In this document: one piece after another, positions 54,430-63,802 of the stretch | Position numbering within the stretch: the stretch's first letter is position 1 | How the letters are laid out: each line of letters begins with the position of its first letter | Origin: Marimonas arenosa | Lineage (GTDB): Bacteria > Pseudomonadota > Alphaproteobacteria > Rhodobacterales > Rhodobacteraceae | Length of the DNA: 64,000 nt | NCBI RefSeq assembly: GCF_030848945.1 | Contig: NZ_JANHAX010000002.1 | Location: forward strand, 372,001 to 436,000 | Direction: 5' to 3' | The notes under the pieces: generated by a model | Database searches by the model: none | What the model saw: only the letters and a program-made list of their open reading frames with translations | Told to the model about the DNA's origin: nothing | Made by a program: the position numbers and the translations under genes

Positions 54430-54864
54430 TCAGATAAAGGACCCGTCCTCGATCCCGCCCTGTCCCAGTGTCCAGTTGATATGTCCAAGCGAGCTTTGTA
54501 TGCGAAGGAAGCGCCAGCCGTCGGGCGTTTCGCGCATATGGAACACCGCCCGAAAAGGATCGATTGCCCGGCCCGCCGCACGCAGCATGTGCACCAGACA
54601 GGTGACGGCGACCCTTCCGTTCTCGAGCTCCTCACTTTCGAGGACCTCGCGGTAGATATCGGTGATGCCGTGTAACTTGACCATCTCATGGTAGAGTTCG
54701 AAATCCTGTTTCAGGTCGGCCGCGGTTTCCATCACGTAGGGCTTGCCGTGGCGCGGCTCGATCCTGACCGGCAACGACATGACCTGTCGGTAGAGGTCAA
54801 AATCACCGGTGATGAGCGCCCGAGTCAGATGCTCGCCCAGTTCACGGAAAACCTTGGCCGGCAT
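54430..54864 (-). CDS. NTF2/SnoaL-like small protein between thiolase and FadJ-like genes
   Basis: 144 residues from the ATG at 54864, 4 nt after the thiolase stop (TGAGGTCATG), so translationally coupled. Compact mixed alpha-beta protein: MPAKVFRELGEHLTRALITG, DLKQDFELYHEMVKLHGITD, ESEELENGRVAVTCLVHMLR, then MRETPDGWRFLRIQSSLGHI. The pattern (helices, then strands with a final conserved WxFLRIQ) fits an NTF2-like fold. Might be a small hydratase, isomerase or accessory protein for fatty-acid breakdown. Family not certain. Confidence 0.65.
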   Translation of the reverse strand: MPAKVFRELGEHLTRALITGDFDLYRQVMSLPVRIEPRHGKPYVMETAADLKQDFELYHEMVKLHGITDIYREVLESEELENGRVAVTCLVHMLRAAGRAIDPFRAVFHMRETPDGWRFLRIQSSLGHINWTLGQGGIEDGSFI

Positions 54865-54868
54865 GACC

Positions 54869-56080
54869 TCAGACCCGTTCGATGATGGTGGCAGCGCCCA
54901 TGCCCGAACCGATGCAGAGCGTGGCCAGCCCGGTTTCCTTGTCGGAACGCTCGAGTTCGTCGAGCAGCGTGCCGAGGATGATCGCGCCGGTGGCACCCAG
55001 TGGGTGACCCATGGCGATCGAGCCGCCGTTGACGTTGACCTTGGCGTGATCGACGTTGAACGACTGTTCGAACAGCAACACGACCGAGGCGAAGGCCTCG
55101 TTGACCTCGAACAGGTCGATGTCGCCGATCTCCATGCCGTTTTCGCGCAGGATTTTCTGCGTCACCGGCACCGGACCGGTCAGCATGATGGTGGGATCGG
55201 TGCCGATCTTGGCGGTGGCGCGGATGCGCGCCCGCGGCTTGAGGCCCATCTGCTCGCCGAACTCCTTGTTGCCGATCAGCACGGCAGCCGCACCATCGAC
55301 GATACCTGACGAGTTGCCGGCGTGGTGGATGTGGTTGATCCGCTCCAGCTCGGGGTATTTGAGCAGGGCGACACTGTCGAAGCCCGGCATCACTTCGCCG
55401 ATCTGCTGGAAACTGGGCTTCAGCGCGCCCAGCGCCTGCATGTCGGTGCCGGGGCGCATGTATTCGTCATGGGTCAGGATCGGCAGGCCGTTGATATCAT
55501 TGACCGCAACGATCGAGCCGCTGAAGCGGTCCGCGTCCCAGGCGGCCTTGGCGCGGTTCTGTGATTCGACGGCCAGCGCATCGGCGTCATCGCGGGAAAA
55601 GCCGTATTTGGTGGCGATGATGTCGGCGCCGATGCCCTGGGGCACGAAATACTGCTCGATGGCGATCGACGGGTCGACGGCGATGGCGCCGCCGTCCGAG
55701 CCCATCGGTACGCGGGACATGCATTCGACACCGCCGGCGATATAGGCGTTGCCTGCGCCGCCGCGCACCTGGTTGGCGGCGACGTTGACGGCTTCCAGGC
55801 CACTGGCACAGAAGCGGTTGATCGACAGGCCGGGAATGGATTCGTCAAGTTCCGAGGCCAGAACGGCGGTGCGGGCCAGGCAGGCGCCCTGTTCGCCGAC
55901 CTGGGTGACGTTGCCCCAGACCACGTCTTCGACGGCATGACCTTCGAGGTTGTTGCGGTCCTTCACGGCGTTCAAGGCGATAGCGGAGAGCCGCGCGGCG
56001 GTCACCTCGTGCAGGCTGCCGTCGGCGCGGCCCTTGCCGCGCGGCGTGCGCACGGCGTCATAGATATAGGCGTCGGTCAT
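54869..56080 (-). CDS. fadA: acetyl-CoA C-acyltransferase (thiolase)
   Basis: 403 residues. Nucleophile Cys in [20 protein letters not shown] near residue 90; catalytic His in [19 protein letters not shown]; second Cys in [18 protein letters not shown] at the end. [21 protein letters not shown] block is also present. Completes beta-oxidation by thiolysis of 3-ketoacyl-CoA. CCAAGGAGA precedes the start. The 3' end is coupled to the NTF2-like gene, then the FadJ-like fusion. Confidence 0.93.
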   Translation of the reverse strand: MTDAYIYDAVRTPRGKGRADGSLHEVTAARLSAIALNAVKDRNNLEGHAVEDVVWGNVTQVGEQGACLARTAVLASELDESIPGLSINRFCASGLEAVNVAANQVRGGAGNAYIAGGVECMSRVPMGSDGGAIAVDPSIAIEQYFVPQGIGADIIATKYGFSRDDADALAVESQNRAKAAWDADRFSGSIVAVNDINGLPILTHDEYMRPGTDMQALGALKPSFQQIGEVMPGFDSVALLKYPELERINHIHHAGNSSGIVDGAAAVLIGNKEFGEQMGLKPRARIRATAKIGTDPTIMLTGPVPVTQKILRENGMEIGDIDLFEVNEAFASVVLLFEQSFNVDHAKVNVNGGSIAMGHPLGATGAIILGTLLDELERSDKETGLATLCIGSGMGAATIIERV

Positions 56081-56094
56081 TTTCGTCTCCTTGG

Positions 56095-56730
56095 TCAGGC
56101 CCGATCCGAGGGGTTGCCCGGCATCAGGTCATAAGGGTGTTTCCAGCCCGGTGTGTTTTCGATGTTCTTGAGCCACCGGTCGATATTGGGCCATTCCGTC
56201 CGGTCGAAACCGAAGGGTTCGGGGTAGAAGAGATAGCCGCAGCAGGACAGGTCGGCGTTGGTGATGCCGTCGCCGACGATCCAGTCGCGGCCTTCGAGGT
56301 GGGCGTCGAGCGTGGCGTAGGCCGCCTTGAGGCGACCCTGCGAAAAGGCAATGACTTCGGCCGGGCGTTTGTCTTCGGGCAGGAAGTTCATCAGGAACCG
56401 GGTCATCCCGGCCTGGCTGGACAGCTTGTGATTGTCCCACAACACCCAGCGCAGGATCTCGTAGTTCTCCTCGCGGGTCTTGCCACCGAACTTGCCCGAT
56501 TTCTCGGTGACATAAGCCTGGATGCAGCCCGATTGCGAGGTCTGGAAATCGCCGTCCTCGAGGAAAGGCGCCTCGCCCATCTCGTTCTTGGCGCGGTATT
56601 CCGGGCTGCGGGTGGCACCGCCGAAGAAATCGACGAAAACCGGCTCCCAGTCGAGGCCGGAAAGCTCCAGCGCCAGAGCCGCCTTGTAGGAATTTCCGGA
56701 TTCGCCGAAGCAGTGGAGTTTGATGGTCAT
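56095..56730 (-). CDS. glutathione S-transferase family protein
   Basis: 211 residues from MTIKLHCFGESGNSYKAALA with GGGGAG before the ATG; longer frames to 56805 cross the repeat zone. N-terminal thioredoxin-like domain with NEMGEAPFLEDGDFQTSQSG (cis-Pro plus Ser). C-terminal helical domain with WIVGDGITNADLSCCGYLFY, the usual GST N-capping box. Substrate unknown; the neighbours suggest a role with acyl-CoA metabolism, which is inference. Separated from the thiolase by 14 nt, so same transcript. Confidence 0.9.
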   Translation of the reverse strand: MTIKLHCFGESGNSYKAALALELSGLDWEPVFVDFFGGATRSPEYRAKNEMGEAPFLEDGDFQTSQSGCIQAYVTEKSGKFGGKTREENYEILRWVLWDNHKLSSQAGMTRFLMNFLPEDKRPAEVIAFSQGRLKAAYATLDAHLEGRDWIVGDGITNADLSCCGYLFYPEPFGFDRTEWPNIDRWLKNIENTPGWKHPYDLMPGNPSDRA

Positions 56731-56787
56731 GGTTTGCTCCCCGTGGTTGGCGCGGAGGTGGGGGGTTTTGCACCCCCCACACCCCCC

Positions 56788-56813
56788 GCAGAGTATTTTG
56801 GACAAGATGAAAG
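56788..56813 (+). repeat. short dispersed repeat, copy 4
   Basis: CGCAGAGTATTTTGGACAAG followed by ATGAAA. It lies upstream of the minus-strand GST gene and points away from it, facing copy 5. Confidence 0.6.
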
Positions 56814-56898
56814 GGCTTGTTTACTGGGCATTAAGGTTAATACGGCAGTGTCGGCGATGCGGTACAGGCTGGAGAGCCGATGACCGCGCAAGGTGAAG

Positions 56899-56950
56899 CC
56901 CCGCCTTCCGGTGCTATGGCGCCCTAGGCAGCAACGCACCGGAAGCGGGG
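56899..56950. repeat. long inverted repeat
   Basis: CCCCGCCTTCCGGTGC (56899-56914) pairs with GCACCGGAAGCGGGG (56936-56950), one bulge, 21-nt loop. It sits between the two facing repeat copies. Confidence 0.7.
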
Positions 56951-56965
56951 TGGACCTGCCCCCGG

Positions 56966-57000
56966 CTTCATCTTGCCGAAAATACTCGCGCCGCAGGCTC
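56966..57000 (-). repeat. short dispersed repeat, copy 5
   Basis: Minus strand: GAGCCTGCGGCGCGAGTATT followed by TTCGGCAAGATGAAG. It contains the full family core and faces copy 4. Confidence 0.65.
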
Positions 57001-57034
57001 CCGAAGGCGCCGTTATGTGCAGCCGTCATCGCCA

Positions 57035-58159
57035 TCAGAGCCCCCTCGCAATCAGCTCTTTCATGATCTCGTTGGTGCCACCGTAGATGCGCTGCACCCG
57101 GGCGTCGGCCCACATCTCGGCCACCGCGTATTCCTGCATGAAGCCGTAGCCTCCGTGCAGTTGCAGGCAGGCGTCGAGCACCTCGCCCTGCGTGTCAGTG
57201 GTCCAGTATTTGGCCATCGCTGCCTTTTCGACGGTGAGCTTGCCCGCCATGTGTTCGGTGATGCATTCATCGACGAAGGCGCGGGCGACGGCGGTCTTGG
57301 TAGCGCATTCGGCCAGTTTGAAGCGGGTGTTCTGGAACTGCATGATCGGCCCGCCGAAGGCTTCACGCTCTTTGCAGTACGCAATCGTGCGCTCCACCGC
57401 GCCCTGCATCGCTCCAACCGCACCGCAGGCGATGATCAGGCGTTCCTGCGGCAGCTGCTGCATCATCTGGTAGAAGCCCTGACCCTCTTCCAGCCCGAGG
57501 ATGTTCTCGGGCGGGACTTCGACATTGTCGAAGAACAGCTCGGAGGTGTCGGCGGCGTGCAGGCCGATCTTTTCAAGGTTGCGGCCGCGGGTGAAGCCTG
57601 TCGCGCCGTCGGTTTCCACCACCACCAGCGAGACCCCCTTGGCGCCCTGGCTGGGGTCGGTCTTGGCGGCGACGATGATCAGCTCGGCGTGCTGGCCATT
57701 GGAGATGAAGGTTTTCTGCCCCGACAGGCGGTAGGAATTGCCGTCCTTGACCGCCCGGGTCTTGATCGCCTGCACGTCCGAGCCGGTCGAGGGTTCGGTC
57801 ATCGCCAGCGCGCCGACCATTTCGCCCGAGACCATCTTGGGCAACCAGCGGTGTTTCTGCTCCTCGGTACCGTAGGCCAGGATGTAATGCGCCACGATGC
57901 CGGAATGGATCGGGTTGCCCCAGGAGGCGAGGTTGGCGCGGGGGTGCTCCATCATGATCACCGCCTCATGGCCGAAATCGCCGCCGTGGCCGCCGTATTC
58001 TTCCGGGATCGAGGGGCAGAGGAGGCCCAGTTCGCCGGCCTGGTTCCAGGTCCCGCGGTCCATCTGGCCCTGCTTGCGCCAGCGTTCGAACTGCGGTGCC
58101 CATTCGTCGTTGATGAACTTGGCCGTCATCTCGGCGAGCATCCGATGCTCGTCTGTCAT
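57035..58159 (-). CDS. acyl-CoA dehydrogenase
   Basis: About 374 residues from [19 protein letters not shown] at 58171 (MSAWMTDEH) is also possible, because GGGGGA lies right before it. FAD enzyme: [60 protein letters not shown], and [20 protein letters not shown] at the end. Resembles FadE-type short/medium-chain dehydrogenases. It lies just after the 70-residue gene on the same strand and before the GST-thiolase group. Confidence 0.93.
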   Translation of the reverse strand: MTDEHRMLAEMTAKFINDEWAPQFERWRKQGQMDRGTWNQAGELGLLCPSIPEEYGGHGGDFGHEAVIMMEHPRANLASWGNPIHSGIVAHYILAYGTEEQKHRWLPKMVSGEMVGALAMTEPSTGSDVQAIKTRAVKDGNSYRLSGQKTFISNGQHAELIIVAAKTDPSQGAKGVSLVVVETDGATGFTRGRNLEKIGLHAADTSELFFDNVEVPPENILGLEEGQGFYQMMQQLPQERLIIACGAVGAMQGAVERTIAYCKEREAFGGPIMQFQNTRFKLAECATKTAVARAFVDECITEHMAGKLTVEKAAMAKYWTTDTQGEVLDACLQLHGGYGFMQEYAVAEMWADARVQRIYGGTNEIMKELIARGL

Positions 58160-58190
58160 CCAGGCTGACAAATGATCCCCCTTTTTTGTG

Positions 58191-58403
58191 TTACCGCTTG
58201 CGGGCGTCAATTTCCGAGTTGAACAGCCGCAGGCGAACGGTGAGGTTCTCGTGATTCATCACGCTGTCGAAATTCTCGAACAGAAAGCTGAGCGCTTCGC
58301 CTTCGTCGAGCCCGGCCTCCGCCGCGAACCGCTTGAGCCTGCGATAGCCATCCTCGGTCATAGCGCAGGGAAAGCGGCGGGTCAGGCGGAAGCGTTTCGG
58401 CAT
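58191..58403 (-). CDS. 70-residue protein, possible ribbon-helix-helix type
   Basis: Start preceded by GGAGGAGAGAC, a strong ribosome site. [20 protein letters not shown] gives a basic N terminus and a beta-strand-like start; [20 protein letters not shown] and [20 protein letters not shown] follow with two helices. The length and pattern fit RHH/CopG-like small DNA-binding proteins, but I cannot confirm it. It sits between two acyl-CoA dehydrogenases, 31 nt upstream of the ATG of the second. Confidence 0.7.
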   Translation of the reverse strand: MPKRFRLTRRFPCAMTEDGYRRLKRFAAEAGLDEGEALSFLFENFDSVMNHENLTVRLRLFNSEIDARKR

Positions 58404-58432
58404 GTCTCTCCTCCGGTTTGCGACGTGGGTAG

Positions 58433-58450
58433 GCCGGGCTTAAGCCCGGC
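58433..58450. repeat. REP-like palindrome, copy 3
   Basis: GCCGGGCTTAAGCCCGGC, perfect dyad, in the 52-nt gap between the long acyl-CoA dehydrogenase stop and the 70-residue gene. Same family as 6820 and 6867. Confidence 0.7.
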
Positions 58451-58455
58451 TTACG

Positions 58456-60231
58456 TCAGAACGCCTCGGCGTCCAGCGCCATCACAGGGTCGGCCCCAGA
58501 TTCGATTCGCGCAAGGTGCATCGCGGTGGCCGGCAGGCGGCGCGCCATGTAGTACCGCCCGGTGGCCAGCTTCGTCTCGTGGAACGCTGCGTCGGACGTG
58601 CCGTTTTCAAGCGCCTCAATCGACGCCCGGGCCATGCGCGCCCACATCAGGCCAAGGCAGACATGGCCGAAAAGGTGCATGAAGTCGGTCGACCCGGCCA
58701 GCGCGTGGTTGGGGTTCTTCATGCCCTGCTGCATGAAATACATCCCCGCCGCCTGCAGGTGTTTCGACGCGGTCTTCAGCGGCTCGACGAAGGGTTCCAT
58801 GCCCTCGACGTCCTTGTTCTCGGAACAGAACTCCTTGACCAGGTTGAAGAAGGCCATGACGTGCTTGCCGCCATCCTGCGCGAGCTTGCGGCCGACAAGG
58901 TCGAGCGCCTGGACCCCGTTGGCGCCTTCATAGATCATGGCGATACGGGCGTCGCGGGTGAACTGGCTCATGCCCCATTCTTCGATATAGCCGTGGCCGC
59001 CATAGACCTGCTGGGCCTGAACCGTCATGTCGTAGCCTTCGTCGGTGAGGAACCCCTTGATGACCGGTGTCATCAGCGACACCAGCCCGTCGGCATCCTT
59101 GTCGCTCTTGCGGTGCGCCTGGTCGATCAGCGTGGCGCCCCAGAGGATGAACGCGCGGGCGCCTTCGACAAAGGATTTCTGGTCCATCAGCATGCGACGC
59201 ACGTCGGGGTGCACGATCAGCGGGTCGGCGGGGCCGTCAGGGTTTTTCGCGCCGGTTACGTCGCGGCCCTGCAGACGGTCCTTGGCATAGATCAAAGCGT
59301 TCTGGTAGGCGGCTTCGGCCTGGGAAAGACCTTGCATGCCGACGCCGAGACGAGCCTCGTTCATCATGGTGAACATGGCGCGCATGCCCTTGTGTTCTTC
59401 GCCCAGCAGGTAGCCCTCGGCGCCGTCGTAGTTCATCACGCAGGTCGAGTTGCCGTGGATGCCCATCTTCTCTTCGAGCTTGCCGCAGGAGACGCCGTTG
59501 CGTTCGCCCAGGCTACCGTCTGCGTTGACCAGGAACTTCGGGACGATGAAAAGCGACACGCCCTTGATTCCCTCTGGGCCGCCTGGGATCTTGGCCAGAA
59601 CGAGGTGGATGATGTTCTCGGCCATTTCATGCTCGCCGGAGGAGATGAAGATCTTTTGACCGGTGAGCTTGTAGCTGCCGTCGCCCTGCGGTTCGGCCTT
59701 GGTGCGCATCAGGCCCAGATCGGTGCCGCAATGCGGCTCGGTCAGGTTCATGGTGCCTGTCCACTGGCAGGAAACCATGTTTGGCAGGAAAGTCGCCTTC
59801 TGCGCGTCGGTGCCGTGGGCCAGGATCGCCGAAGCGGCGCCGTGGGTGAGGCCCTGATACATGGTGAAGGCCTGGTTGGCGGCGGAGAACATCTCGCCCA
59901 CGGCCGTGCCGACGACATAGGGCATGTTCTGGCCACCGAAGTCCTCGGGCATGTCGAGCCCGGGCCAGCCGCCTTCGCGCATCTGGTTGAAGGCGTCCTG
60001 GAAGCCGGTGGGTACGCGCACGACACCGTTTTCCAGCCGGCAGCCTTCGGTGTCGCCCACGATATTCAGCGGCGCCAGCACTTCCGAGGAAATCTTGCCG
60101 GCCTCTTCGAATATCGCCGAGGTGAAATCGGGTTCGAGCTCGTCATAGCCGGGGATGTCGGATGCCGAAACGTTCAGCACGTCGTGCAGGACGTATTGCA
60201 GGTCTTTCGTCGGGGCCGTGTAGCTGGGCAT
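58456..60231 (-). CDS. long-form acyl-CoA dehydrogenase (DmdC/AcdA-like, ~590 residues)
   Basis: 591 residues. Extended N-terminal part, then [60 protein letters not shown] and [22 protein letters not shown]-terminal extension of about 150 residues follows [20 protein letters not shown]. This length and layout are shared by 3-methylmercaptopropionyl-CoA dehydrogenase (DmdC) and related long enzymes, so DMSP-derived or other acyl-CoA is possible. The regulator MerR gene lies directly upstream. The REP palindrome is at its 3' end. Confidence 0.9.
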   Translation of the reverse strand: MPSYTAPTKDLQYVLHDVLNVSASDIPGYDELEPDFTSAIFEEAGKISSEVLAPLNIVGDTEGCRLENGVVRVPTGFQDAFNQMREGGWPGLDMPEDFGGQNMPYVVGTAVGEMFSAANQAFTMYQGLTHGAASAILAHGTDAQKATFLPNMVSCQWTGTMNLTEPHCGTDLGLMRTKAEPQGDGSYKLTGQKIFISSGEHEMAENIIHLVLAKIPGGPEGIKGVSLFIVPKFLVNADGSLGERNGVSCGKLEEKMGIHGNSTCVMNYDGAEGYLLGEEHKGMRAMFTMMNEARLGVGMQGLSQAEAAYQNALIYAKDRLQGRDVTGAKNPDGPADPLIVHPDVRRMLMDQKSFVEGARAFILWGATLIDQAHRKSDKDADGLVSLMTPVIKGFLTDEGYDMTVQAQQVYGGHGYIEEWGMSQFTRDARIAMIYEGANGVQALDLVGRKLAQDGGKHVMAFFNLVKEFCSENKDVEGMEPFVEPLKTASKHLQAAGMYFMQQGMKNPNHALAGSTDFMHLFGHVCLGLMWARMARASIEALENGTSDAAFHETKLATGRYYMARRLPATAMHLARIESGADPVMALDAEAF

Positions 60232-60282
60232 ATCGCGTCTCTCTGTCGTCTGGTCTGGTTCTTGCGGATGGGATGGCGCGGA

Positions 60283-60687
60283 TCACTCCGCGGCGCTGTC
60301 CTGTTCCATCGAGGCGAGTACCTTTTCGCCCCATGTCAGTTGTTCGCGCAGCTCGTCGATCGCCTCGGTAAGTTCGTCGCGCTGGCGTTCCATGTCAGCG
60401 AGGCGTTCCTTTGCGATCTCGAAGGTGCGCGCCAGTTGGGTGTGTTGCTGGTCGCCAATGTCGTAGAGGTTGAGAAGCTGGCGGATTTCCTCGAGTGAGA
60501 AGCCGAAACGTTTGCCGCGAAGGATCAACTTCAGCCGCGCCCGGTCGCGCTTGGTGAACAGCCGTTTCTGGCCTTCGCGGATCGGGAAGAGCAGTTCCTT
60601 GGCTTCGTAAAACCGTAGGGTGCGGGGCGTCACGTCGAACGCGTCGCACATCTGGCGGATGGTCAGAAGATCGTCAGAATCGGGCAT
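60283..60687 (-). CDS. MerR-family transcriptional regulator 1
   Basis: 134 residues. Winged HTH at about 6-75: LTIRQMCDAFDVTPRTLRFY and EAKELLFPIREGQKRLFTKR, then a coiled-coil dimer helix to about 125. No Cys in an effector loop, so not a metal sensor. It resembles MerR proteins controlling fatty-acid/branched-chain degradation (LiuR-like). Lies 51 nt upstream of the long acyl-CoA dehydrogenase. A LiuR-like site (60756-60770) lies in its upstream region. Confidence 0.88.
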   Translation of the reverse strand: MPDSDDLLTIRQMCDAFDVTPRTLRFYEAKELLFPIREGQKRLFTKRDRARLKLILRGKRFGFSLEEIRQLLNLYDIGDQQHTQLARTFEIAKERLADMERQRDELTEAIDELREQLTWGEKVLASMEQDSAAE

Positions 60688-60755
60688 CGCTCCGGCTCCG
60701 TTCGCATCGGGGATGACCGGTATCTGGGACGGCGAGCGAGTCGATGCAAGTAAAG

Positions 60756-60784
60756 TTGACGTTAACGTAAGCGTAACGTCACGT
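60756..60784. promoter_or_regulatory. LiuR-like MerR operator
   Basis: TTGACGTTAACGTAA at 60756-60770 is close to the LiuR consensus TTTACGTNNACGTNAA. It is followed by GCGTAACGTCACGTCA, so TGACGTTA and TAACGTCA form a spaced dyad of 25 nt. The spacing to the MerR1 start (about 70 nt upstream) fits autoregulation of the MerR1-dehydrogenase operon. Confidence 0.6.
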
Positions 60785-61212
60785 CATTTTGGCCGCTCAT
60801 CCAGATCGGGCCGCCAGGCGCTTTCGATATCGCCGCCGGCTTCTTCTGTTTCGATCAGCTTGACGGTGTTTTCGCGGGATTGCTCGAGCGTTTCGATCGC
60901 GTCTTCCAGATCGGCCAGTTGCTGGCGCAGCACTTCGAGCTGATTGTTGGCCGATTTCACCCAGGCTTTGCGAGCGTGATAACCGTCCTCTTCGTAGATC
61001 AGCAACCACTGGCGGATGCCTTCAAGCTGGAATCCCCATTTGCGGCCGCGCAGAATGAGGATCATCCGTTCGATTTCACGCGGACCGTAATACCGGGCAC
61101 GACCTTCGCGTTCGGGCTGCAAGAGCTCGATGTACTCGTAATACCGCAGGGTTCGAGGCGTCACGTCGAACCGTTCGCACATTTCCTTGAATGACAGGCG
61201 GATATCGGACAT
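60784..61212 (-). CDS. MerR-family transcriptional regulator 2
   Basis: 142 residues from MSDIRLSFKEMCERFD with GGAGAG before it. HTH: MCERFDVTPRTLRYYEYIEL then EREGRARYYGPREIERMILI; long coiled-coil C-terminal part (ANNQLEVLRQQLADLEDAIE). Clearly paralogous to MerR1 (shared RFDVTPRTLR-YE core), so the two form a tandem pair. Its stop lies 96 nt before the MerR1 start, with the LiuR-like site between. Divergent from the PaaI gene at 61419. Confidence 0.88.
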   Translation of the reverse strand: MSDIRLSFKEMCERFDVTPRTLRYYEYIELLQPEREGRARYYGPREIERMILILRGRKWGFQLEGIRQWLLIYEEDGYHARKAWVKSANNQLEVLRQQLADLEDAIETLEQSRENTVKLIETEEAGGDIESAWRPDLDERPK

Positions 61213-61418
61213 TCGGCTCTCCCTCGATGCAGATGGTATTGCCTCTGTTCCCCAAGGGCAACCGCAACGCCGCGCTGCAATTCTGCGTCGCAGTATCTGG
61301 TTTTCTGCGTGAGCATCAAGGGCCGTGACGTTGGGGCGGCCTGGATATTTCGCCGCTTGCGGACCCTTGCCTTTACTGGTCAAAAGATTGGTGGAACCGA
61401 AACCGGGACGCCAAGCCG

Positions 61419-61835
61419 ATGGACAAGACAAAGATAGCCAAGCAGTTCATTCAGGCCATTCCGCATTCGAAGGCGCTGGGGATGGAACTGACCGAAATCA
61501 GTGACGGTATTGCCGAGATTGTGATGCCGTATGACGAACGCTTTGTCGGCGATCCAAAGAGCGGGGTGATCCACGGAGGCGCGGTGTCGGCGCTGATGGA
61601 CACCTGCTGCGGCGCGGCGGCGATGAGCCACCCGCAGTCACCGAGCGGCACGGCGACGATTGATTTGCGCATCGACTACATGCGTCCGGCCACGCCGGGC
61701 CAGGCGATCAAGACCCGCGCGGAGTGCTACCACATCACCCGCTCGGTCGCCTTCGTTCGTGCGGTGGCGGTGGACGAGGACGAAAGCCGTCCGGTGGCCA
61801 CGGCCAGCGGCGCCTTCACGGTGGAGGGCAAGTAA
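61419..61835 (+). CDS. PaaI-family acyl-CoA thioesterase
   Basis: 138 residues. Hot-dog fold: [24 protein letters not shown] sequence here as [20 protein letters not shown] with the catalytic-region His/Asp pair, then [20 protein letters not shown]. Hydrolyses acyl-CoA, often phenylacetyl- or short/medium-chain. Followed by a paralogue whose ATG lies 2 nt after its stop. Divergent from the MerR2 gene. Confidence 0.9.
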   Translation: MDKTKIAKQFIQAIPHSKALGMELTEISDGIAEIVMPYDERFVGDPKSGVIHGGAVSALMDTCCGAAAMSHPQSPSGTATIDLRIDYMRPATPGQAIKTRAECYHITRSVAFVRAVAVDEDESRPVATASGAFTVEGK

Positions 61836-61837
61836 GG

Positions 61838-62344
61838 ATGCGCAAGCGGCCGGAACCGGTACAAGTGGTCAAACAAAGACGCGATGCGGCACTCAACGCG
61901 CTGGTGCACGGGGTGCCCTATATCAACTACATGGGCATCGAATTCGACCGTCGCGGCGACGAGCTGACCGCGATCATGCCCTATGACGACAAACTGATTG
62001 GCAACCCGATGCTGCCGGCGATCCACGGCGGCGCCATTTCCGGCTTCATGGAAGTTACCGCCGTTATCGGTCTGAGCTGGGCCGTGATCTGGGACGAGAT
62101 GGAGCGTGGCGAGCGCGATGTCGAGGAACTGTTGAAGGGCCATCTGCCGCGACTGCCCAAGACGATTGACTTTACCATCGACTACCTGCGCTCCGGCCTG
62201 CCGCGTGATGCCTATGCGCGGGCACAGGTGAACCGGTCGGGTCGGCGGTATGCCAGCGTGCATGTCGAGGCCTGGCAGGACAACCGCAACCGCGCCTTCG
62301 CCCAGGCGACGGGGCATTTCCTGATGCCGCCGCGGAATGGCTGA
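61838..62344 (+). CDS. PaaI-family thioesterase paralogue
   Basis: 168 residues from the ATG at 61838 (AAGG overlaps the stop of the preceding gene). Hot-dog fold with NPMLPAIHGGAISGFMEVTA and TIDFTIDYLRSGLPRDAYAR, the same pattern as the upstream protein but with a Glu in place of Asp. An insertion around residue 90-105 (MERGERDVEELLKGHLPRLP) is not in the neighbour. Tandem duplicates suggest diverged acyl-chain preference or a heteromer. Confidence 0.88.
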   Translation: MRKRPEPVQVVKQRRDAALNALVHGVPYINYMGIEFDRRGDELTAIMPYDDKLIGNPMLPAIHGGAISGFMEVTAVIGLSWAVIWDEMERGERDVEELLKGHLPRLPKTIDFTIDYLRSGLPRDAYARAQVNRSGRRYASVHVEAWQDNRNRAFAQATGHFLMPPRNG

Positions 62345-62476
62345 GCCGGGCACGTCGCGTCCCGGGCCTGACCCGGAGTCTCTGGTCCGGACATGGCGGA
62401 GGCCCTGGGGCGCGCCCGGGGCGGGCAGGGTCGAACTCCCAGCACGGTGCCGTGGCGAAAACGGGATAACCCGTTA

Positions 62477-63802
62477 ATGGAGCAGGCAAGCCAGGCGATC
62501 ACCCACCGGAGGGTGCTGAAGATCGCCATTCCGATCATGCTGGCCAACGTGACCGTGCCACTGCTGGGCGCGGTCGATACCGGCGTCGTCGGGCAGATGG
62601 CCGAGGCCGCACCGATCGCCGCGGTAGGCGTGGGGGCCATCGTTCTGAGCGCGATCTACTGGATCTTCGGTTTTCTGCGGATGGGCACCACGGGGCTCAC
62701 TTCCCAAGCGCATGGCGCCCGCAACCGGGCCGAGGTTGCGGCGCTTTTCACCCGGGCACTGATGGTGGCCTGGGCTGGCGGGCTGGCGCTGATCGTGCTG
62801 CAGGTTCCCATGTTCGCGGGCGCATTCTGGGTGTCGCCGGCGAGCTCCGAGGTCGAGGGTCTGGCACGCGACTACATGCAGATCCGTATCTGGTCGGCCC
62901 CGGCGGCTATTTCGATCTATGGCATCACCGGATGGCTGATTGCGCAGGAGCGCACGCGGGCGGTCATGGGGCTGCAGTTCTGGATCAATGGGCTGAACGT
63001 CGTGCTCGACATCTGGTTCGTGCTGGGGCTGGGCTGGGGTGTCGAAGGGGTCGCGACGGCGACGTTTCTGGCCGAGTGGAGCGGGTTGGCGCTAGGGCTC
63101 TACCTGTGCCGCGACGTGTTCAGGCTGCCCGACTGGCGCGACTGGGCGCGCGTGTTCGACGCGGCACGGCTGAAACGGATGGCGGTGGTGAACACCGATA
63201 TCCTGATCCGCTCGCTGCTGTTGCAGGCGATCTTCGTGTCTTTCCTGCTCCTGGGCGGGCGGTTCGGCGACGTGACATTGGCCGCCAACCAGGTGCTGCT
63301 GCAGTTCCTGCATATCACCGGGTATGCGATGGACGGCTTTGCCTTTGCCGCCGAGACGCTGGTGGGGCAGGCCTTTGGTGCCGGCGCGGCGGCGCGGCTC
63401 AGGCGCGGGGCGGTGCTGACCTCGCTGTGGGGCGGGGTGGTGGCGCTGGGCTTCGCGCTGGCCTTCTGGGTCCTGGGCCCGTGGGTCATCGACGTGATGG
63501 CGAAATCTCCGCAGGTTCAGGCCGAGGCGCGGACCTATCTGCCGTGGATGGTGGCCGCGCCGCCGATGATTCTGGCCCTGGTGATGTTCGACGGCATCTT
63601 CATCGGCGCCACCCGGTCGGCGGACATGCGCAACATGATGATCGTGGCGGCGGCGATCTATGCGCTGGCCGTGTGGTGGCTCATCGGGCCGATGGGCAAT
63701 CACGGGCTGTGGCTGGCCCTGCACATCTCGTTCCTCGCCCGTGGGTTGACACTGGGGCTGCGCTATCCGGCGCTGGAGCGGGCGGTGGCGGCCCGGGCGT
63801 GA
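62477..63802 (+). CDS. MATE-family efflux protein (DinF-like)
   Basis: 441 residues, 12 predicted helices in two six-helix bundles. Start MEQASQAITHRRVLKIAIPI; LANVTVPLLGAVDTGVVGQM is the first-helix MATE motif, FGFLRMGTTGLTSQAHGARN the second, and GYAMDGFAFAAETLVGQAFG the second-half repeat. Sodium- or proton-driven export of drugs or metabolites. The ribosome site is weak; a frame from 62393 would add 28 residues. Confidence 0.9.
   Translation: MEQASQAITHRRVLKIAIPIMLANVTVPLLGAVDTGVVGQMAEAAPIAAVGVGAIVLSAIYWIFGFLRMGTTGLTSQAHGARNRAEVAALFTRALMVAWAGGLALIVLQVPMFAGAFWVSPASSEVEGLARDYMQIRIWSAPAAISIYGITGWLIAQERTRAVMGLQFWINGLNVVLDIWFVLGLGWGVEGVATATFLAEWSGLALGLYLCRDVFRLPDWRDWARVFDAARLKRMAVVNTDILIRSLLLQAIFVSFLLLGGRFGDVTLAANQVLLQFLHITGYAMDGFAFAAETLVGQAFGAGAAARLRRGAVLTSLWGGVVALGFALAFWVLGPWVIDVMAKSPQVQAEARTYLPWMVAAPPMILALVMFDGIFIGATRSADMRNMMIVAAAIYALAVWWLIGPMGNHGLWLALHISFLARGLTLGLRYPALERAVAARA

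Larger units (their letters stand above)
56731..57034. other. 304-nt repeat-rich gap between GST and acyl-CoA dehydrogenase genes
   Basis: Contains two facing copies of the short repeat (56788-56813 and 56966-57000) and a long GC hairpin (56899-56950) between them. Open frames that cross it (for example on the minus strand 56727-57113) are artefacts of this repeat DNA. The GST promoter may be here. Confidence 0.6.

Noticed and set aside
56727..57113. A 128-codon minus-strand frame over the repeat-rich gap
   Set aside because: It is made of repeat and hairpin DNA, and overlaps the real starts and ends of neighbouring genes.
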